DNA from: an uncultured Lachnoclostridium sp.
GTDB taxonomy: Bacteria; Bacillota; Clostridia; Lachnospirales; Lachnospiraceae
NCBI GenBank assembly: GCA_944376715.1
Contig: CALWDO010000015.1
Location: 1-54,748 of the forward strand
Length of the DNA stretch: 54,748 nt
Direction: 5' to 3'
Positions 27,021-35,806 of the stretch are shown piece by piece (within the stretch, counting starts at the first letter, position 1; every line of letters starts with the position of its first letter). The notes beneath the pieces were generated by a model. It was not told where the DNA came from. It did no database searches and saw only the letters and a list, made by a program, of their open reading frames with translations. Position numbers and translations under genes: made by a program.

Positions 27021-28199
27021 CTATCCTTCTATAAAGATTATATCCTGGATCCCGTTTTTTTTCGCGTAGGACACATAATCTCTGCCGATACGTTCCTGTA
27101 CCAGTTCCGCCGCGATTCCTTCCCCGCGGAGCTCTCTCGCTTTCGCAATGGCTTTTTCCGCCTGGGAAGCCCGGTATATGATCAGCGCCCTGGGAATCTG
27201 CACGTCCACTTCAATCTTCTGTCGGGACAGCGCGCTCATCAGCCGGTCCACCACAAACGCAAATCCGGTGGCAGGCGCCGGCTTGCCAAAATGATCCATC
27301 AGCGTGTCATAGCGGCCTCCCTTGGCAACCGGTTCTCCGGTTCCGTAAGTATACGCCTGGAAAATAATGCCTGTATAGTATTTATACTTGCTCACAGCCC
27401 CCAGATCGAAAGTCAGATATTTTTCAAATCCATAGCAGGATACCAGATCCCAGATCCGTTTCAGGCGTTCCACAGCATGTTTGGCGTCCTCTGTCACCGC
27501 GCACCGTTCTGCCCGTTCCAGCACTTCCGCGGAACCGAACAGATTCGGCAGCTCCGCAAAGGATTCCTTCAGCGCCGCTGCCACCGGCAGAGGATCCAGA
27601 AGTTCCCTCACGCCAAATATATTTTTGTTGGAGATATATTCCCGCAGTTCCAGCTCCATCTCTTCATCCAGGTGGGATTCTTTCAGAAGACTTTTAAAAA
27701 AGCCCACGTGGCCCACACTGACCTGGAACTCTTCCAGACCGACCGACAGCAATGATTCGATCACCATGGCGATCATCTCCGCGTCCGCTTCCACGCTGCC
27801 GTCCCCGATCAGCTCCGCGCCGATCTGCGTCGTCTCTTTCAGACGGCCCTGAAAATCCGAATGATTGATAAATGTATTCGCCATATAACACAGACGAACC
27901 GGCATATCCTCCTCTGTGAAATATTTCGCCACTGCCCTGGCGATGGACGGGGTAATATCCGGACGAAGCACCAGAGTGTGGCCTTCCCGGTCAAAGAACT
28001 TATATAATTCTCTGGACGGCACGGTCCCTACTTCCCGGCTGAACACGTCGAAAAATTCAAAGGTGGGCGTCTGGATATCCTCATATCCGTAACTCTGCAG
28101 TACCCGGCACAGCGACTCCTGAATATATTTTTTTCTCCGGCATTCCCCGTTATAAATATCCCGAACGCCTTCCGGCGTATGCAGAATCTGATTATACAT
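27021..28199 (-). CDS. hisZ: ATP phosphoribosyltransferase regulatory subunit
   Basis: 392 residues with a class II aminoacyl-tRNA-synthetase fold related to histidyl-tRNA synthetase: PTFEFFDVF, LRPDITPSIARAVA and late KGGRYDTL. It lacks the tRNA-binding C-terminus, and together with the neighbouring short HisG this identifies HisZ rather than HisS. HisZ makes HisG active and lets histidine inhibit it. It is the first gene of the his operon, with AAGGAG about 10 bases before the ATG. Confidence 0.95.
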   Translation of the reverse strand: MYNQILHTPEGVRDIYNGECRRKKYIQESLCRVLQSYGYEDIQTPTFEFFDVFSREVGTVPSRELYKFFDREGHTLVLRPDITPSIARAVAKYFTEEDMPVRLCYMANTFINHSDFQGRLKETTQIGAELIGDGSVEADAEMIAMVIESLLSVGLEEFQVSVGHVGFFKSLLKESHLDEEMELELREYISNKNIFGVRELLDPLPVAAALKESFAELPNLFGSAEVLERAERCAVTEDAKHAVERLKRIWDLVSCYGFEKYLTFDLGAVSKYKYYTGIIFQAYTYGTGEPVAKGGRYDTLMDHFGKPAPATGFAFVVDRLMSALSRQKIEVDVQIPRALIIYRASQAEKAIAKARELRGEGIAAELVQERIGRDYVSYAKKNGIQDIIFIEG

Positions 28200-28269
28200 T
28201 CTTGTCAGTCTCCTTGTCTCTTGATGCTTTTGTATGGTAAAGTGCTACTATAAAAAAGTCAGCATCAGT

Positions 28270-28299
28270 ATTGTATACCATGGCCCCCTCAGTTGTCAA
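28270..28299 (-). promoter_or_regulatory. Sigma-A promoter of the his operon
   Basis: On the minus strand, a perfect TTGACA (28299-28294) and TACAAT (28275-28270) are 18 bases apart. The -35 lies within the last codons of recU. The leader to hisZ is about 65 bases. It contains a 7-base inverted repeat (TGATGCT/AGCATCA) but no T-box, leader peptide rich in histidine, or terminator, so no attenuation is visible. Confidence 0.75.
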
Positions 28300-28828
28300 C
28301 TTCTGACTCCAGATCCATGCTCAGAGGTTCCAGATACGGGACCAGGTATCCTTTGGATGATTCAAAGAAATAACGCGGATCCAGCTCCTCCATACGAAAA
28401 CTCTTCCGCCCGCCTTCCTCCGCTCTCTTCCAGAACTTCAGAAGCTGACGGATATGCAGGTAATAGAAACGCTGCTCAGAGGTATAGTGGATGATCAGGA
28501 AGGCCTTCCCTCCCTGGCTCTCAAAGTCTCTCATAAACGCCACCTGATGCTCATGCACGTTTTGAAGCGGAAAAGTCTTCTCATGGCATTCCTTGGCGTC
28601 AAAGCAGACCGGGATCCCTTGAACCGCTCCAATATAGTCCACCGTACTCTTCTGGTCAAAATACGCCAGCGTGATGTGCCGGTGTTCCTTATCGATCTTG
28701 ATCGGCGTAATCGGCGTGGGCACTTTCTGGATCAGGGCAAGACCCTGCTCCCGGTAACGGTCGTTTGTTCGGTTGATCATGTCCTCCAGGGTTGATCCCC
28801 GGAGTCCTCTGGTGCTCCATGTTGACAT
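28289..28828 (-). CDS. recU: RecU family Holliday junction resolvase
   Basis: 179 residues. RecU of Gram-positive bacteria cleaves four-way DNA junctions made in recombination, with RuvAB. The nuclease core is visible: DYIGAVQGIPVCFDAKEC (metal-binding Asp and the D/E-x-K pair), FPLQNVHEHQ and a final WKRAEEGGRKSFRMEEL. The start GLRGSTLEDMINRTNDRYREQG fits the family stalk region. It is the last gene of the long zapA-to-recU run, 7 bases after the pseudouridine synthase; ruvAB lie 11 kb away in the same orientation. Confidence 0.9.
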   Translation of the reverse strand: MSTWSTRGLRGSTLEDMINRTNDRYREQGLALIQKVPTPITPIKIDKEHRHITLAYFDQKSTVDYIGAVQGIPVCFDAKECHEKTFPLQNVHEHQVAFMRDFESQGGKAFLIIHYTSEQRFYYLHIRQLLKFWKRAEEGGRKSFRMEELDPRYFFESSKGYLVPYLEPLSMDLESEVDN

Positions 28829-28835
28829 AATATTT

Positions 28836-29807
28836 TTATGTTCCCTTCTTATCCAATATCCGTCTCATAACCGGAGGAAACTCTGCTTCAAACACCCTGC
28901 CGGACAGGGCTTCCAGCGGAGCCGGAAGTTCTGGAAGTTCCAGGCGGAAAGAATGCAGGAACTGGCTCTTTAATCCATATTCTTTCCGGTACCTGGCGTT
29001 GATCTTTGGATCTCCGTATTTTGTGTCTCCCACCACCGGATGGCCGATGGAAGCCAGATGTGCCCGGATCTGATGGGATCTTCCGGTGATCAGACATACT
29101 TCCAGAAGCGTGTCTTCGCGGACCTGCCCCACCGGACGGTATTCTGTGGCGATGTACTGCGCCCCATCCTGCTCCTTTTCCAGGATCCGCACCCGGTTGG
29201 CGGCCGGATCTTTCCAGAGATATCCTTCCAGATACTGCTCTTCCTGCAGCGTTCCTTTGACCAGACAGCGGTAATACTTGTGAATGCTTCTGTCCCGCAG
29301 GACCTGGGACATGACCCGAAGCCCCGGCAGGGATTTTCCGCAGACTACGATTCCGCTGGTATTCCGGTCCAGACGATTGCAGACGGAAGGCCGAAAAGGA
29401 TCTGACTCTTTCCACTGCCCTCTGCGCTGCAGGTACCCCAGCACATATTCATTCAGAGAGATATCGGAGGCTTTTGCTTTCTGGGAGAGCATGCCGGGCG
29501 GCTTGTTGACCAGCAGCACATGTTCATCCTCGTAGATAATATCCAGATCTGCCCGGGGAAACTCTGTCTTCCCGGTATCTTCCTGCTTTCCGGCGAACTT
29601 GTCCCAGGTCTCATCCGAGAAAAACACCCGGATTTCGTCCCCGGGAGAGAGACGTTCGCTGCCGTCCGCTTTTTTCCCGTTCAGGGTGATATTTTTCTTG
29701 CGCAGCATCCGGTACAGGAAGCTCTTCGGCGCTTCCTTTAAGTACCTTCCCAGCAACTTATCCAGGCGCTGTCCCGCGTCGTTATCCTGTATCAATATCT
29801 GTTTCAT
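28836..29807 (-). CDS. RluA-family 23S rRNA pseudouridine synthase with S4 domain
   Basis: 323 residues. An N-terminal S4 RNA-binding fold (about 1-75: AGQRLDKLLGRYLKEAPKSF) is followed by the RluA catalytic domain with catalytic Asp in NRLDRNTSGI and late GRSHQIRAHLASIGHPVVGD. By length and S4 domain it resembles RluC/RluD, which isomerise uridines in 23S rRNA; the exact site cannot be read. I start at the ATG at 29807, giving the usual MKQILI opening, rather than at an upstream in-frame codon. It is 13 bases after the preceding membrane protein gene. Confidence 0.92.
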   Translation of the reverse strand: MKQILIQDNDAGQRLDKLLGRYLKEAPKSFLYRMLRKKNITLNGKKADGSERLSPGDEIRVFFSDETWDKFAGKQEDTGKTEFPRADLDIIYEDEHVLLVNKPPGMLSQKAKASDISLNEYVLGYLQRRGQWKESDPFRPSVCNRLDRNTSGIVVCGKSLPGLRVMSQVLRDRSIHKYYRCLVKGTLQEEQYLEGYLWKDPAANRVRILEKEQDGAQYIATEYRPVGQVREDTLLEVCLITGRSHQIRAHLASIGHPVVGDTKYGDPKINARYRKEYGLKSQFLHSFRLELPELPAPLEALSGRVFEAEFPPVMRRILDKKGT

Positions 29808-29820
29808 AATCCATCCGCCC

Positions 29821-30417
29821 TTACAAAGAAACCGCCGCAATCAGGCTCAGTATAATCTCATCTCTGGAAAGTCCCGGATACCGGTCGTCTCCCTTAAACG
29901 GAACCTCCTCCGGCACATGTCCGGCAATCGCGGATACCCGATCCAGGAACGCCTTTTTCTCTGTAAAGATTTTTACATTCTGCTTATAGGAATTGGCCTT
30001 CAGTGTCTTTTTAATATGTTCTCCCGCCCGGCTCGCATCGGTCTTCGGATCGCTGGTGTATCCAACCGCGTCCCGTCCTGAAATCACCAGACAGTCTATA
30101 AAATACGTCTCTTCATAGCTGGTCAGCACATTTTCATAAAGCGCCGGACAAGCGCCCCGGGCCTCTTCCGTCTCCTCATATAACGTCCGGTCTATGGAAT
30201 GATACCGGCTGGCGACGATTGCGTGTACAATCTGATTGCAGCCCGGAAGACACAGAACCACCGCGATCACCGTAACCACATCCAGGCGCGTGCCGCTTGC
30301 CGCCCACCCTGCGATCAACAGGATAAAAGGCCCCAGAAGCAGCAAAAACGCCTTAAGCCAGGCTCTTTTTTTATTCTGATTCAGATATCCGTAAGTTCCT
30401 TTTTGCAACTTTTTCAT
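29821..30417 (-). CDS. Two-helix membrane protein, unknown function
   Basis: 198 residues. A lysine-rich N-terminus (MKKLQKGTYGYLNQNKKRAW) is followed by two adjacent membrane helices (about 23-40 and 46-65) and a ~130-residue soluble, probably cytoplasmic domain with no motif I recognise. Its ATG overlaps the YgiQ stop as ATGA, so it is translated from the same message. No function is proposed. Confidence 0.75.
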   Translation of the reverse strand: MKKLQKGTYGYLNQNKKRAWLKAFLLLLGPFILLIAGWAASGTRLDVVTVIAVVLCLPGCNQIVHAIVASRYHSIDRTLYEETEEARGACPALYENVLTSYEETYFIDCLVISGRDAVGYTSDPKTDASRAGEHIKKTLKANSYKQNVKIFTEKKAFLDRVSAIAGHVPEEVPFKGDDRYPGLSRDEIILSLIAAVSL

Positions 30418-32285
30418 TTTTTACTGCTCCTGCGATGAATATTGCGGATCACTTTCTTTTTCCCGTGAGGGGCGGCTTTTTGTCCGTTCCCGGCAGGCCG
30501 GAGCAGACATTTCGGGCCGTAACCGATCAGATCCGTACGGCCGGCCCTCTTCAGCGCTTCTTCCACCAGAGGCCGGTTCTTCGGGTCCCGGTACTGGATC
30601 AGCGCCCTCTGCATGGCTTTTTCATGCGGATCCTTCGGCACGTACACCGGTTTCATATTCCTGGGATCCAGACCTGTATAATACATACAGGTAGAGATCG
30701 TGGACGGAGTCGGGTAGAAATCCTGTACCTGCTCGGGCATATAGCCCAGATCTCTGCAGTATTCTGCCAGTTCCACCGCCTCTTTCATGGTACTTCCCGG
30801 ATGGGAGGACATGAGATACGGTACCAGATACTGTTTCATTCCCAGTTTTTCATTCATCTTCCGGTAACGCGAGGCAAATTCCTCATATACCGCATGCTTC
30901 GGTTTTCCCAGACAGGCCAGCACCTTATCCGACACATGCTCCGGCGCCACTTTCAGCTGCCCGCTCACATGGTAACGGCAAAGCTCTTCCAGAAAACGGC
31001 TCTTTTTGTCTGCCAGCACATAGTCGAAACGGATGCCGGAGCGGATAAAGACCTTCTTCACCTTCGGCAAGGCTCTCAGTTTCCGCAGCAGCGCGATATA
31101 ATCTTCATGATCCGCCTTCAGATGGGGACAAGGCTCCGGGAACAGACATTGACGCCCGGGACAGGCCCCTTTCGTCCCCTGCTTCTCACAGGCCGGTCCC
31201 CGGAAATCCGCCGTGGGACCTCCCACATCATGGATATATCCCTTAAAGTCCGGTTCTTCCGTCATAATCCCGGCTTCGTGAAGCAGGGATTCATGGCTTC
31301 TGGCCTGAACGATTCTTCCCTGGTGAAAGGTCAGCGCGCAGAACGAGCAGGCGCCGAAACACCCTCTGCAGCTGGTCAGGCTGAATTTTACTTCCGCCAG
31401 GGCGGGAATACCTCCTGCCTCGTCGTACATGGGATGCCAGGTTCTCTGATAAGGAAGTCCGTACACGTCGTCCATCTCTTCTGTGGACAGAGGTTTTGAC
31501 GCCGGATTCTGCACCACAAAACAATGATCCGAATAGGGCTCCGCCAGACGTTTTCCCAGGAACGGATCCGTATTGCAGTACTGGATATAAAAGCTCTCGG
31601 CGTATTTTCTGCGGTTTTTCTGCATGTCCCGGTAATCCGGAAGCATGACGCAGTCTCTCGTCTGCTCCTTAGAACGGACCTTACAGACGGTTCCGGGGAT
31701 ATATGTCAGATCCCGGACCGCAATTCCCGCATCCAGCGCCTCTGCGATGGCCAGAATCGACCGTTCTCCCATCCCGTAGGAGATCAGATCCGCTCCGCTC
31801 TCCAGAAGAATCGAGCGGCGCAGAGAATCCGACCAGTAATCATAATGGGCCAGTCTGCGCAGAGACGCTTCGATGCCTCCGGCGATCACCGGCACATCCT
31901 TATACATTCGGCGAATCAGATTGCAGTAGACGATCACCGCCCGGTCCGGCCGGTGTCCCATCTCTCCGCCCGGAGAGTAAGAGTCTGTCTTTCGATGCTT
32001 TTTCGCCACAGTATAGTGATTCACCATAGAATCCATGTTCCCGGCAGATACCAGAAATGCCAGACGCGGTCTGCCCAGAACAGCGATGCTTTTGGCATCC
32101 CGGTAATCCGGCTGGGGAATGATCCCTACCGTGTACCCGTGTGCCTGCAGCAGCCGGCTGATAATCGCCGTGCCAAAAGACGGATGATCCACATAGGCGT
32201 CCCCCGATATATATACAAAATCCAGCTGTTCTATATGGAGTTTCTCCATGTCCGCCCGATTTACGGGCAGAAAATCTTCTCTCAT
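30414..32285 (-). CDS. YgiQ family radical SAM protein
   Basis: 623 residues, normal for YgiQ. The radical-SAM cluster motif is CRGCFGACSFC (CxxxCxxC), preceded by a cobalamin-binding-like N-terminal domain (DHPSFGTAIISRLLQAHGY) and followed by the family's PEHVSDKVLACLGKP and QVQDFYPTPST. The radical-SAM assignment is sure; the substrate of YgiQ proteins is not established to my knowledge. It begins immediately after the stop of the upstream pseudouridine synthase (TAGATG), implying coupled translation. Confidence 0.92.
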   Translation of the reverse strand: MREDFLPVNRADMEKLHIEQLDFVYISGDAYVDHPSFGTAIISRLLQAHGYTVGIIPQPDYRDAKSIAVLGRPRLAFLVSAGNMDSMVNHYTVAKKHRKTDSYSPGGEMGHRPDRAVIVYCNLIRRMYKDVPVIAGGIEASLRRLAHYDYWSDSLRRSILLESGADLISYGMGERSILAIAEALDAGIAVRDLTYIPGTVCKVRSKEQTRDCVMLPDYRDMQKNRRKYAESFYIQYCNTDPFLGKRLAEPYSDHCFVVQNPASKPLSTEEMDDVYGLPYQRTWHPMYDEAGGIPALAEVKFSLTSCRGCFGACSFCALTFHQGRIVQARSHESLLHEAGIMTEEPDFKGYIHDVGGPTADFRGPACEKQGTKGACPGRQCLFPEPCPHLKADHEDYIALLRKLRALPKVKKVFIRSGIRFDYVLADKKSRFLEELCRYHVSGQLKVAPEHVSDKVLACLGKPKHAVYEEFASRYRKMNEKLGMKQYLVPYLMSSHPGSTMKEAVELAEYCRDLGYMPEQVQDFYPTPSTISTCMYYTGLDPRNMKPVYVPKDPHEKAMQRALIQYRDPKNRPLVEEALKRAGRTDLIGYGPKCLLRPAGNGQKAAPHGKKKVIRNIHRRSSKK

Positions 32286-32999
32286 CTACGTCTGCTCCTT
32301 CAAACGCTCTATCTCTTCCGGTTTCAGCGTCCGATATTCTCCCGGCTCCAGGCTCCCGTCCAGCCGAAGGCTCCCCATGGATAATCTCTTGAGCCACAGA
32401 ACCCGGCACCCCACCGCTTCAAACATCCTTTTGATCTGATGGAATTTCCCTTCCCTGATCGTGACGCGCACGCGGCTTTCTTCCCCGGATGACAGGATCT
32501 CAAGCGCCGCAGGAAGCGTGAGTTTCTTCTCTCCGATATCCAGTCCTTCCTCAAACCGGCGGACATGTTCTTCTGTCACTCTTCCTTCCACCTTTGCCTC
32601 GTAGATTTTATCCACATGCTTTTTGGGCGACAACAGTCTGTGCGCCAGTTCCCCGTCATTGGTCAGGAGAAGCAGCCCCTCTGTATCCTTATCCAGCCTG
32701 CCCACGGGAAAAAGCCCGTCCGGGACAGGTCCTTCCACCAGATCCAGAACTGTTTTCTGGCGGCGGTCCTCCGTAGCGGAAAGTACTCCCGGCGGTTTGT
32801 TCATCATCAGATAGACATACTTCTGATAAACCGCAGCCGCTCCGCCGCAGAATACCTGCGCCCGGTTCTCGTCGATCTTCAGTTCCGGTTTTTTTACTAT
32901 CTCTCCGTCTACCTGCACCAGCCCTTTTTTCAGCAGGGCTTTCACCTGGCTTCTGGTACCAAAGCCGGTCTCGCACAGATATCTGTCCAGCCGCATCAT
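32286..32999 (-). CDS. RsuA/RluB-type pseudouridine synthase
   Basis: 237 residues. S4 domain at 1-60 (RLDRYLCETGFGTRSQVKALLKKG), catalytic domain with MNKPPGVLSAT and catalytic Asp in GRLDKDTEGLLLLTNDG, closing with EGKFHQIKRMFEAVG. This family modifies one uridine in 16S (RsuA) or 23S (RluB) rRNA; the site is not decidable from sequence alone. I start at the ATG at 32999, where GGAGG lies 8 bases upstream and the codon overlaps the stop of the methyltransferase gene. Confidence 0.92.
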   Translation of the reverse strand: MMRLDRYLCETGFGTRSQVKALLKKGLVQVDGEIVKKPELKIDENRAQVFCGGAAAVYQKYVYLMMNKPPGVLSATEDRRQKTVLDLVEGPVPDGLFPVGRLDKDTEGLLLLTNDGELAHRLLSPKKHVDKIYEAKVEGRVTEEHVRRFEEGLDIGEKKLTLPAALEILSSGEESRVRVTIREGKFHQIKRMFEAVGCRVLWLKRLSMGSLRLDGSLEPGEYRTLKPEEIERLKEQT

Positions 33000-34372
33000 G
33001 CGTTCATCCTCCATCCGGAGAAATATTTATTGCGCAAAGTCCCCCGGATCAGCTTCCCCCAGCCCAGCGGATAGCCATCCACGCAGACCAGCTGCCAGCC
33101 TTCCTGCCGGGTACTCTCACCGTCTTCAATCTCCAGCGTCTCCCCCTTCAGATAACGGATTACCCGCTCGTCTTCTGCCGGAAGATCGATCACAGAAGCA
33201 TATTCCTCTTTTTTCAACGCCATGGCAAACGCCTGGCTGGGCTCGAACCGTTTCTTCAAAAGTTCTCCAAGATACAGGCCGGAACGCAGGAACCGAAGTC
33301 CCGGGCAAAGTCCCACGCCTTCCGGCATGAGAAATACCTTCGTATCTTTGACCACAATTCTGGCCTGCTCCATGGGCATCGACACATCCTGCAAAAATGT
33401 CTCCAGTTCTGCGGGAATCCTGCCGGGCCGGCCGGCCGGTTCCGGCACATTCGGAATCTTCTCTCCTGCTTTTTTCAGAAGAGCCAGGAAATGGCCTTCC
33501 CCGTCTATCTTGTGAGGGAACAGGCGCACACATCTCTCCAGGGGGAAGCGGCTGCCCACCAGTTCCGGCATGCCGGGGCAGAAACCTTCCTGCCGGGGGA
33601 TCTCTTCCAGTGTAAATTCCGGATGTTCCGCCAGAAATCCGTCTATACTGCCTTCATTCTCCAGCTTTGAAAAAGTACAGGTAGAATAGAGCATCGTTCC
33701 GCCCGGCTTCAGCAGCTCTGCCGCCTGGCGCAGGATCTCCCGCTGCATATTCGCGAATACTTCCGGTCCCTGTTTCTCCCACGCCGGGATCATATGGGCC
33801 TGCTTGCGGAACATTCCCTCGCCCGAGCACGGCGCGTCAATTAAAATCTTATCAAAATACCCGTGAAAGTATCTGTCCAGCCGGTCCCCCATTTCGCTGG
33901 TTACCAGAAGATTCGGGATCCCGAATACTTCCAGATTCTTGAGAAGCGCTTTTGTCCTGGAAGCGCTGGCGTCGTTGGCTACCAGAAGCCCGGTATGATT
34001 CAGCTTCGCGCCCAGTTCGGTGGCTTTTCCTCCGGGAGCCGCGCACAGATCCAGTACCCGCTCCCCTCTCTCCACCGGCAGGACAGCCGCCGGAGCCATG
34101 GCGCTGGGCTCCTGGATATAATACAGCCCCGCATAATAATATGGATGACGCGTCGGCGCGTCCTCCTCCGTATAATAGAAGCCGTTCTCTGTCCACGGCA
34201 CTCTGCGCAGCTTAAACGGACTGATGCGCAGAAACTCATCCACGGAAATCTTGGATGTATTTACCCGAAGCCCGGTAAACTTAGGTTTTTCAAAACTCTC
34301 CAGATATTCGGCCAGCCCTTCTTCTCCCAGGATCTCTCTCATATTTTCTATAAATGTAACAGGAAGTCCCAT
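32996..34372 (-). CDS. NOL1/NOP2/Sun (RsmF/RsmB-like) rRNA cytosine-5 methyltransferase
   Basis: 458 residues. The SAM-binding core has VLDLCAAPGGKATELG, the substrate motif DAPCSGEGMFRK and the catalytic cysteine motif YSTCTFSKLENEG. A C-terminal ~160-residue RsmF-type extension ends in a PUA-like fold (VCVDGYPLGWGKLIRGTLRN). It places m5C in 16S rRNA in known relatives; the site here is inferred only. It lies 9 bases after the PBP gene and overlaps the next gene by 4. Confidence 0.92.
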   Translation of the reverse strand: MGLPVTFIENMREILGEEGLAEYLESFEKPKFTGLRVNTSKISVDEFLRISPFKLRRVPWTENGFYYTEEDAPTRHPYYYAGLYYIQEPSAMAPAAVLPVERGERVLDLCAAPGGKATELGAKLNHTGLLVANDASASRTKALLKNLEVFGIPNLLVTSEMGDRLDRYFHGYFDKILIDAPCSGEGMFRKQAHMIPAWEKQGPEVFANMQREILRQAAELLKPGGTMLYSTCTFSKLENEGSIDGFLAEHPEFTLEEIPRQEGFCPGMPELVGSRFPLERCVRLFPHKIDGEGHFLALLKKAGEKIPNVPEPAGRPGRIPAELETFLQDVSMPMEQARIVVKDTKVFLMPEGVGLCPGLRFLRSGLYLGELLKKRFEPSQAFAMALKKEEYASVIDLPAEDERVIRYLKGETLEIEDGESTRQEGWQLVCVDGYPLGWGKLIRGTLRNKYFSGWRMNA

Positions 34373-34381
34373 AACTGCTCC

Positions 34382-35806
34382 TTACTCCTCATAATATGCG
34401 TCAAATATTCTTTTCGCGATCGGCACCGCATATTCGCCGCCGGATCCCGCTTCTTCCACCAGCACGCAGACCGCCAGATCCGGTTTGCTGCCAGACGCGT
34501 ATCCGATAAACCACGCGTGGCTTTTACTCTTATCGCTGCTGTATTCCGCGGTGCCTGTCTTGCCTGCCACCGTATAGGAATCGCTCTGAAGCGCCGACGC
34601 CGTACCTTCCTCCACGACCGCTCTCATATACTCCTGCAGGAGCTGCGCCTCTTCCTGCGTCATCAGCGCCCCGTAAGTCTCCGTAGAATAGCGCTCTACC
34701 AGCTGTCCGGTATAATTCTCCGTCCGGTCCAGGAAACGGGGAACCATCAGCACTCCGTCATTGGCAATGGCGGATACCAGCATGGCCATATGCATAGGGG
34801 TTACCAGCGTATCGCCTTGTCCGATAGCCGTCATCATTTTTATGGCGTCCGTATCATCTTCCTTCAGAGAGAAAGAACTTTTGCTGTACGGAAAGGAGAG
34901 CGGCAGATCGGAATTAAACAAAAGCTGAGAAGCCAATCCCTGGAATTCCTCCACATCCAGATCTCTTCCTATCTCAGCAAACGCGCTGTTGCAGGACTCG
35001 GCAAACGCCTCTTCCAGATCCAGCTTTCCATGGGCGTTTCCATGATAACAGCTGATGGAAGAGTTTCCCACGCTGACGCTGCCGGTACAGTTGAAGGAAA
35101 AGGCTTCGTTCATATTGTGCTCCCGCAGATATTCCAGAAGCGTAACTGTTTTAAATATGGAGCCCGGCGGATAAAGTCCCTGCATGGCCCGATTCAGAAG
35201 GATACTGTCCTTTGAGGTGCTCAGCTCCGTCCAGTTTTCCGCCACCGTGCCCGGATCATAATCCGGCTTGGACACCAGCGCGCGCACATTTCCGGTGGAC
35301 GGCTCGATTACCACCACAGCTCCTTTTCTGGTACTTAAAGCGTCATGGGCAGCGGTCTGCAGATCCACATCCAGCGTAGTCACCAGGCTGTCGCCGATAT
35401 TCTTTTCGCCCTGCAGTTCATTGATAAAACGTTCAATGAAATAAGCATTGGATGTGAGCAGCTGGAAATTTCCCAGGCTCTCGATCCCGGTCTTTCCATA
35501 GTCCGCGTATCCCAGCACATGGGAAAAAGTGCAGTCAAAGGGATAGATCCTGCTCTCTGTCCCGTCTGAATCCACCCTGGTATATGCCAGGATCTGCCCG
35601 TCAGAGGCCAGAATATTTCCGCGGATTACTTTCTCCTCAAGAGTATCCAGCCTGGCATTGTACGGATTATTGATCACATCACGGCTTTCCATAATCTGAA
35701 ACCAGGCCAGGTATCCTATCATCAGCGCAAATACGCCTGTGATGATCCAGAGCACATTTGTATATTCCCGGTTATTTCTTTTTGATTTGCCCTTTTTCTT
35801 TTTCAT
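34382..35806 (-). CDS. Penicillin-binding protein transpeptidase (class B, PbpA/FtsI type)
   Basis: 474 residues, short for a class B PBP. A lysine-rich cytoplasmic N-terminus, one membrane helix (about 20-40), a small linker domain, then the transpeptidase with all three motifs: SIFK (PPGSIFKTV), SCN (AESCNSAFAEIG) and KTG (VAGKTGTAEYS). It cross-links peptidoglycan outside the membrane and is the beta-lactam target. I chose the ATG at 35806, which has AGGTGG ahead and overlaps the end of the SEDS gene by 35 bases. The overlapping SEDS-PBP pair is the classic glycosyltransferase/transpeptidase couple. Confidence 0.93.
   Translation of the reverse strand: MKKKKGKSKRNNREYTNVLWIITGVFALMIGYLAWFQIMESRDVINNPYNARLDTLEEKVIRGNILASDGQILAYTRVDSDGTESRIYPFDCTFSHVLGYADYGKTGIESLGNFQLLTSNAYFIERFINELQGEKNIGDSLVTTLDVDLQTAAHDALSTRKGAVVVIEPSTGNVRALVSKPDYDPGTVAENWTELSTSKDSILLNRAMQGLYPPGSIFKTVTLLEYLREHNMNEAFSFNCTGSVSVGNSSISCYHGNAHGKLDLEEAFAESCNSAFAEIGRDLDVEEFQGLASQLLFNSDLPLSFPYSKSSFSLKEDDTDAIKMMTAIGQGDTLVTPMHMAMLVSAIANDGVLMVPRFLDRTENYTGQLVERYSTETYGALMTQEEAQLLQEYMRAVVEEGTASALQSDSYTVAGKTGTAEYSSDKSKSHAWFIGYASGSKPDLAVCVLVEEAGSGGEYAVPIAKRIFDAYYEE

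Noticed and set aside
28200-28270. T-box or histidine attenuator before hisZ
   Set aside because: The leader is about 65 bases, without a T-box sequence, histidine codon run or terminator.
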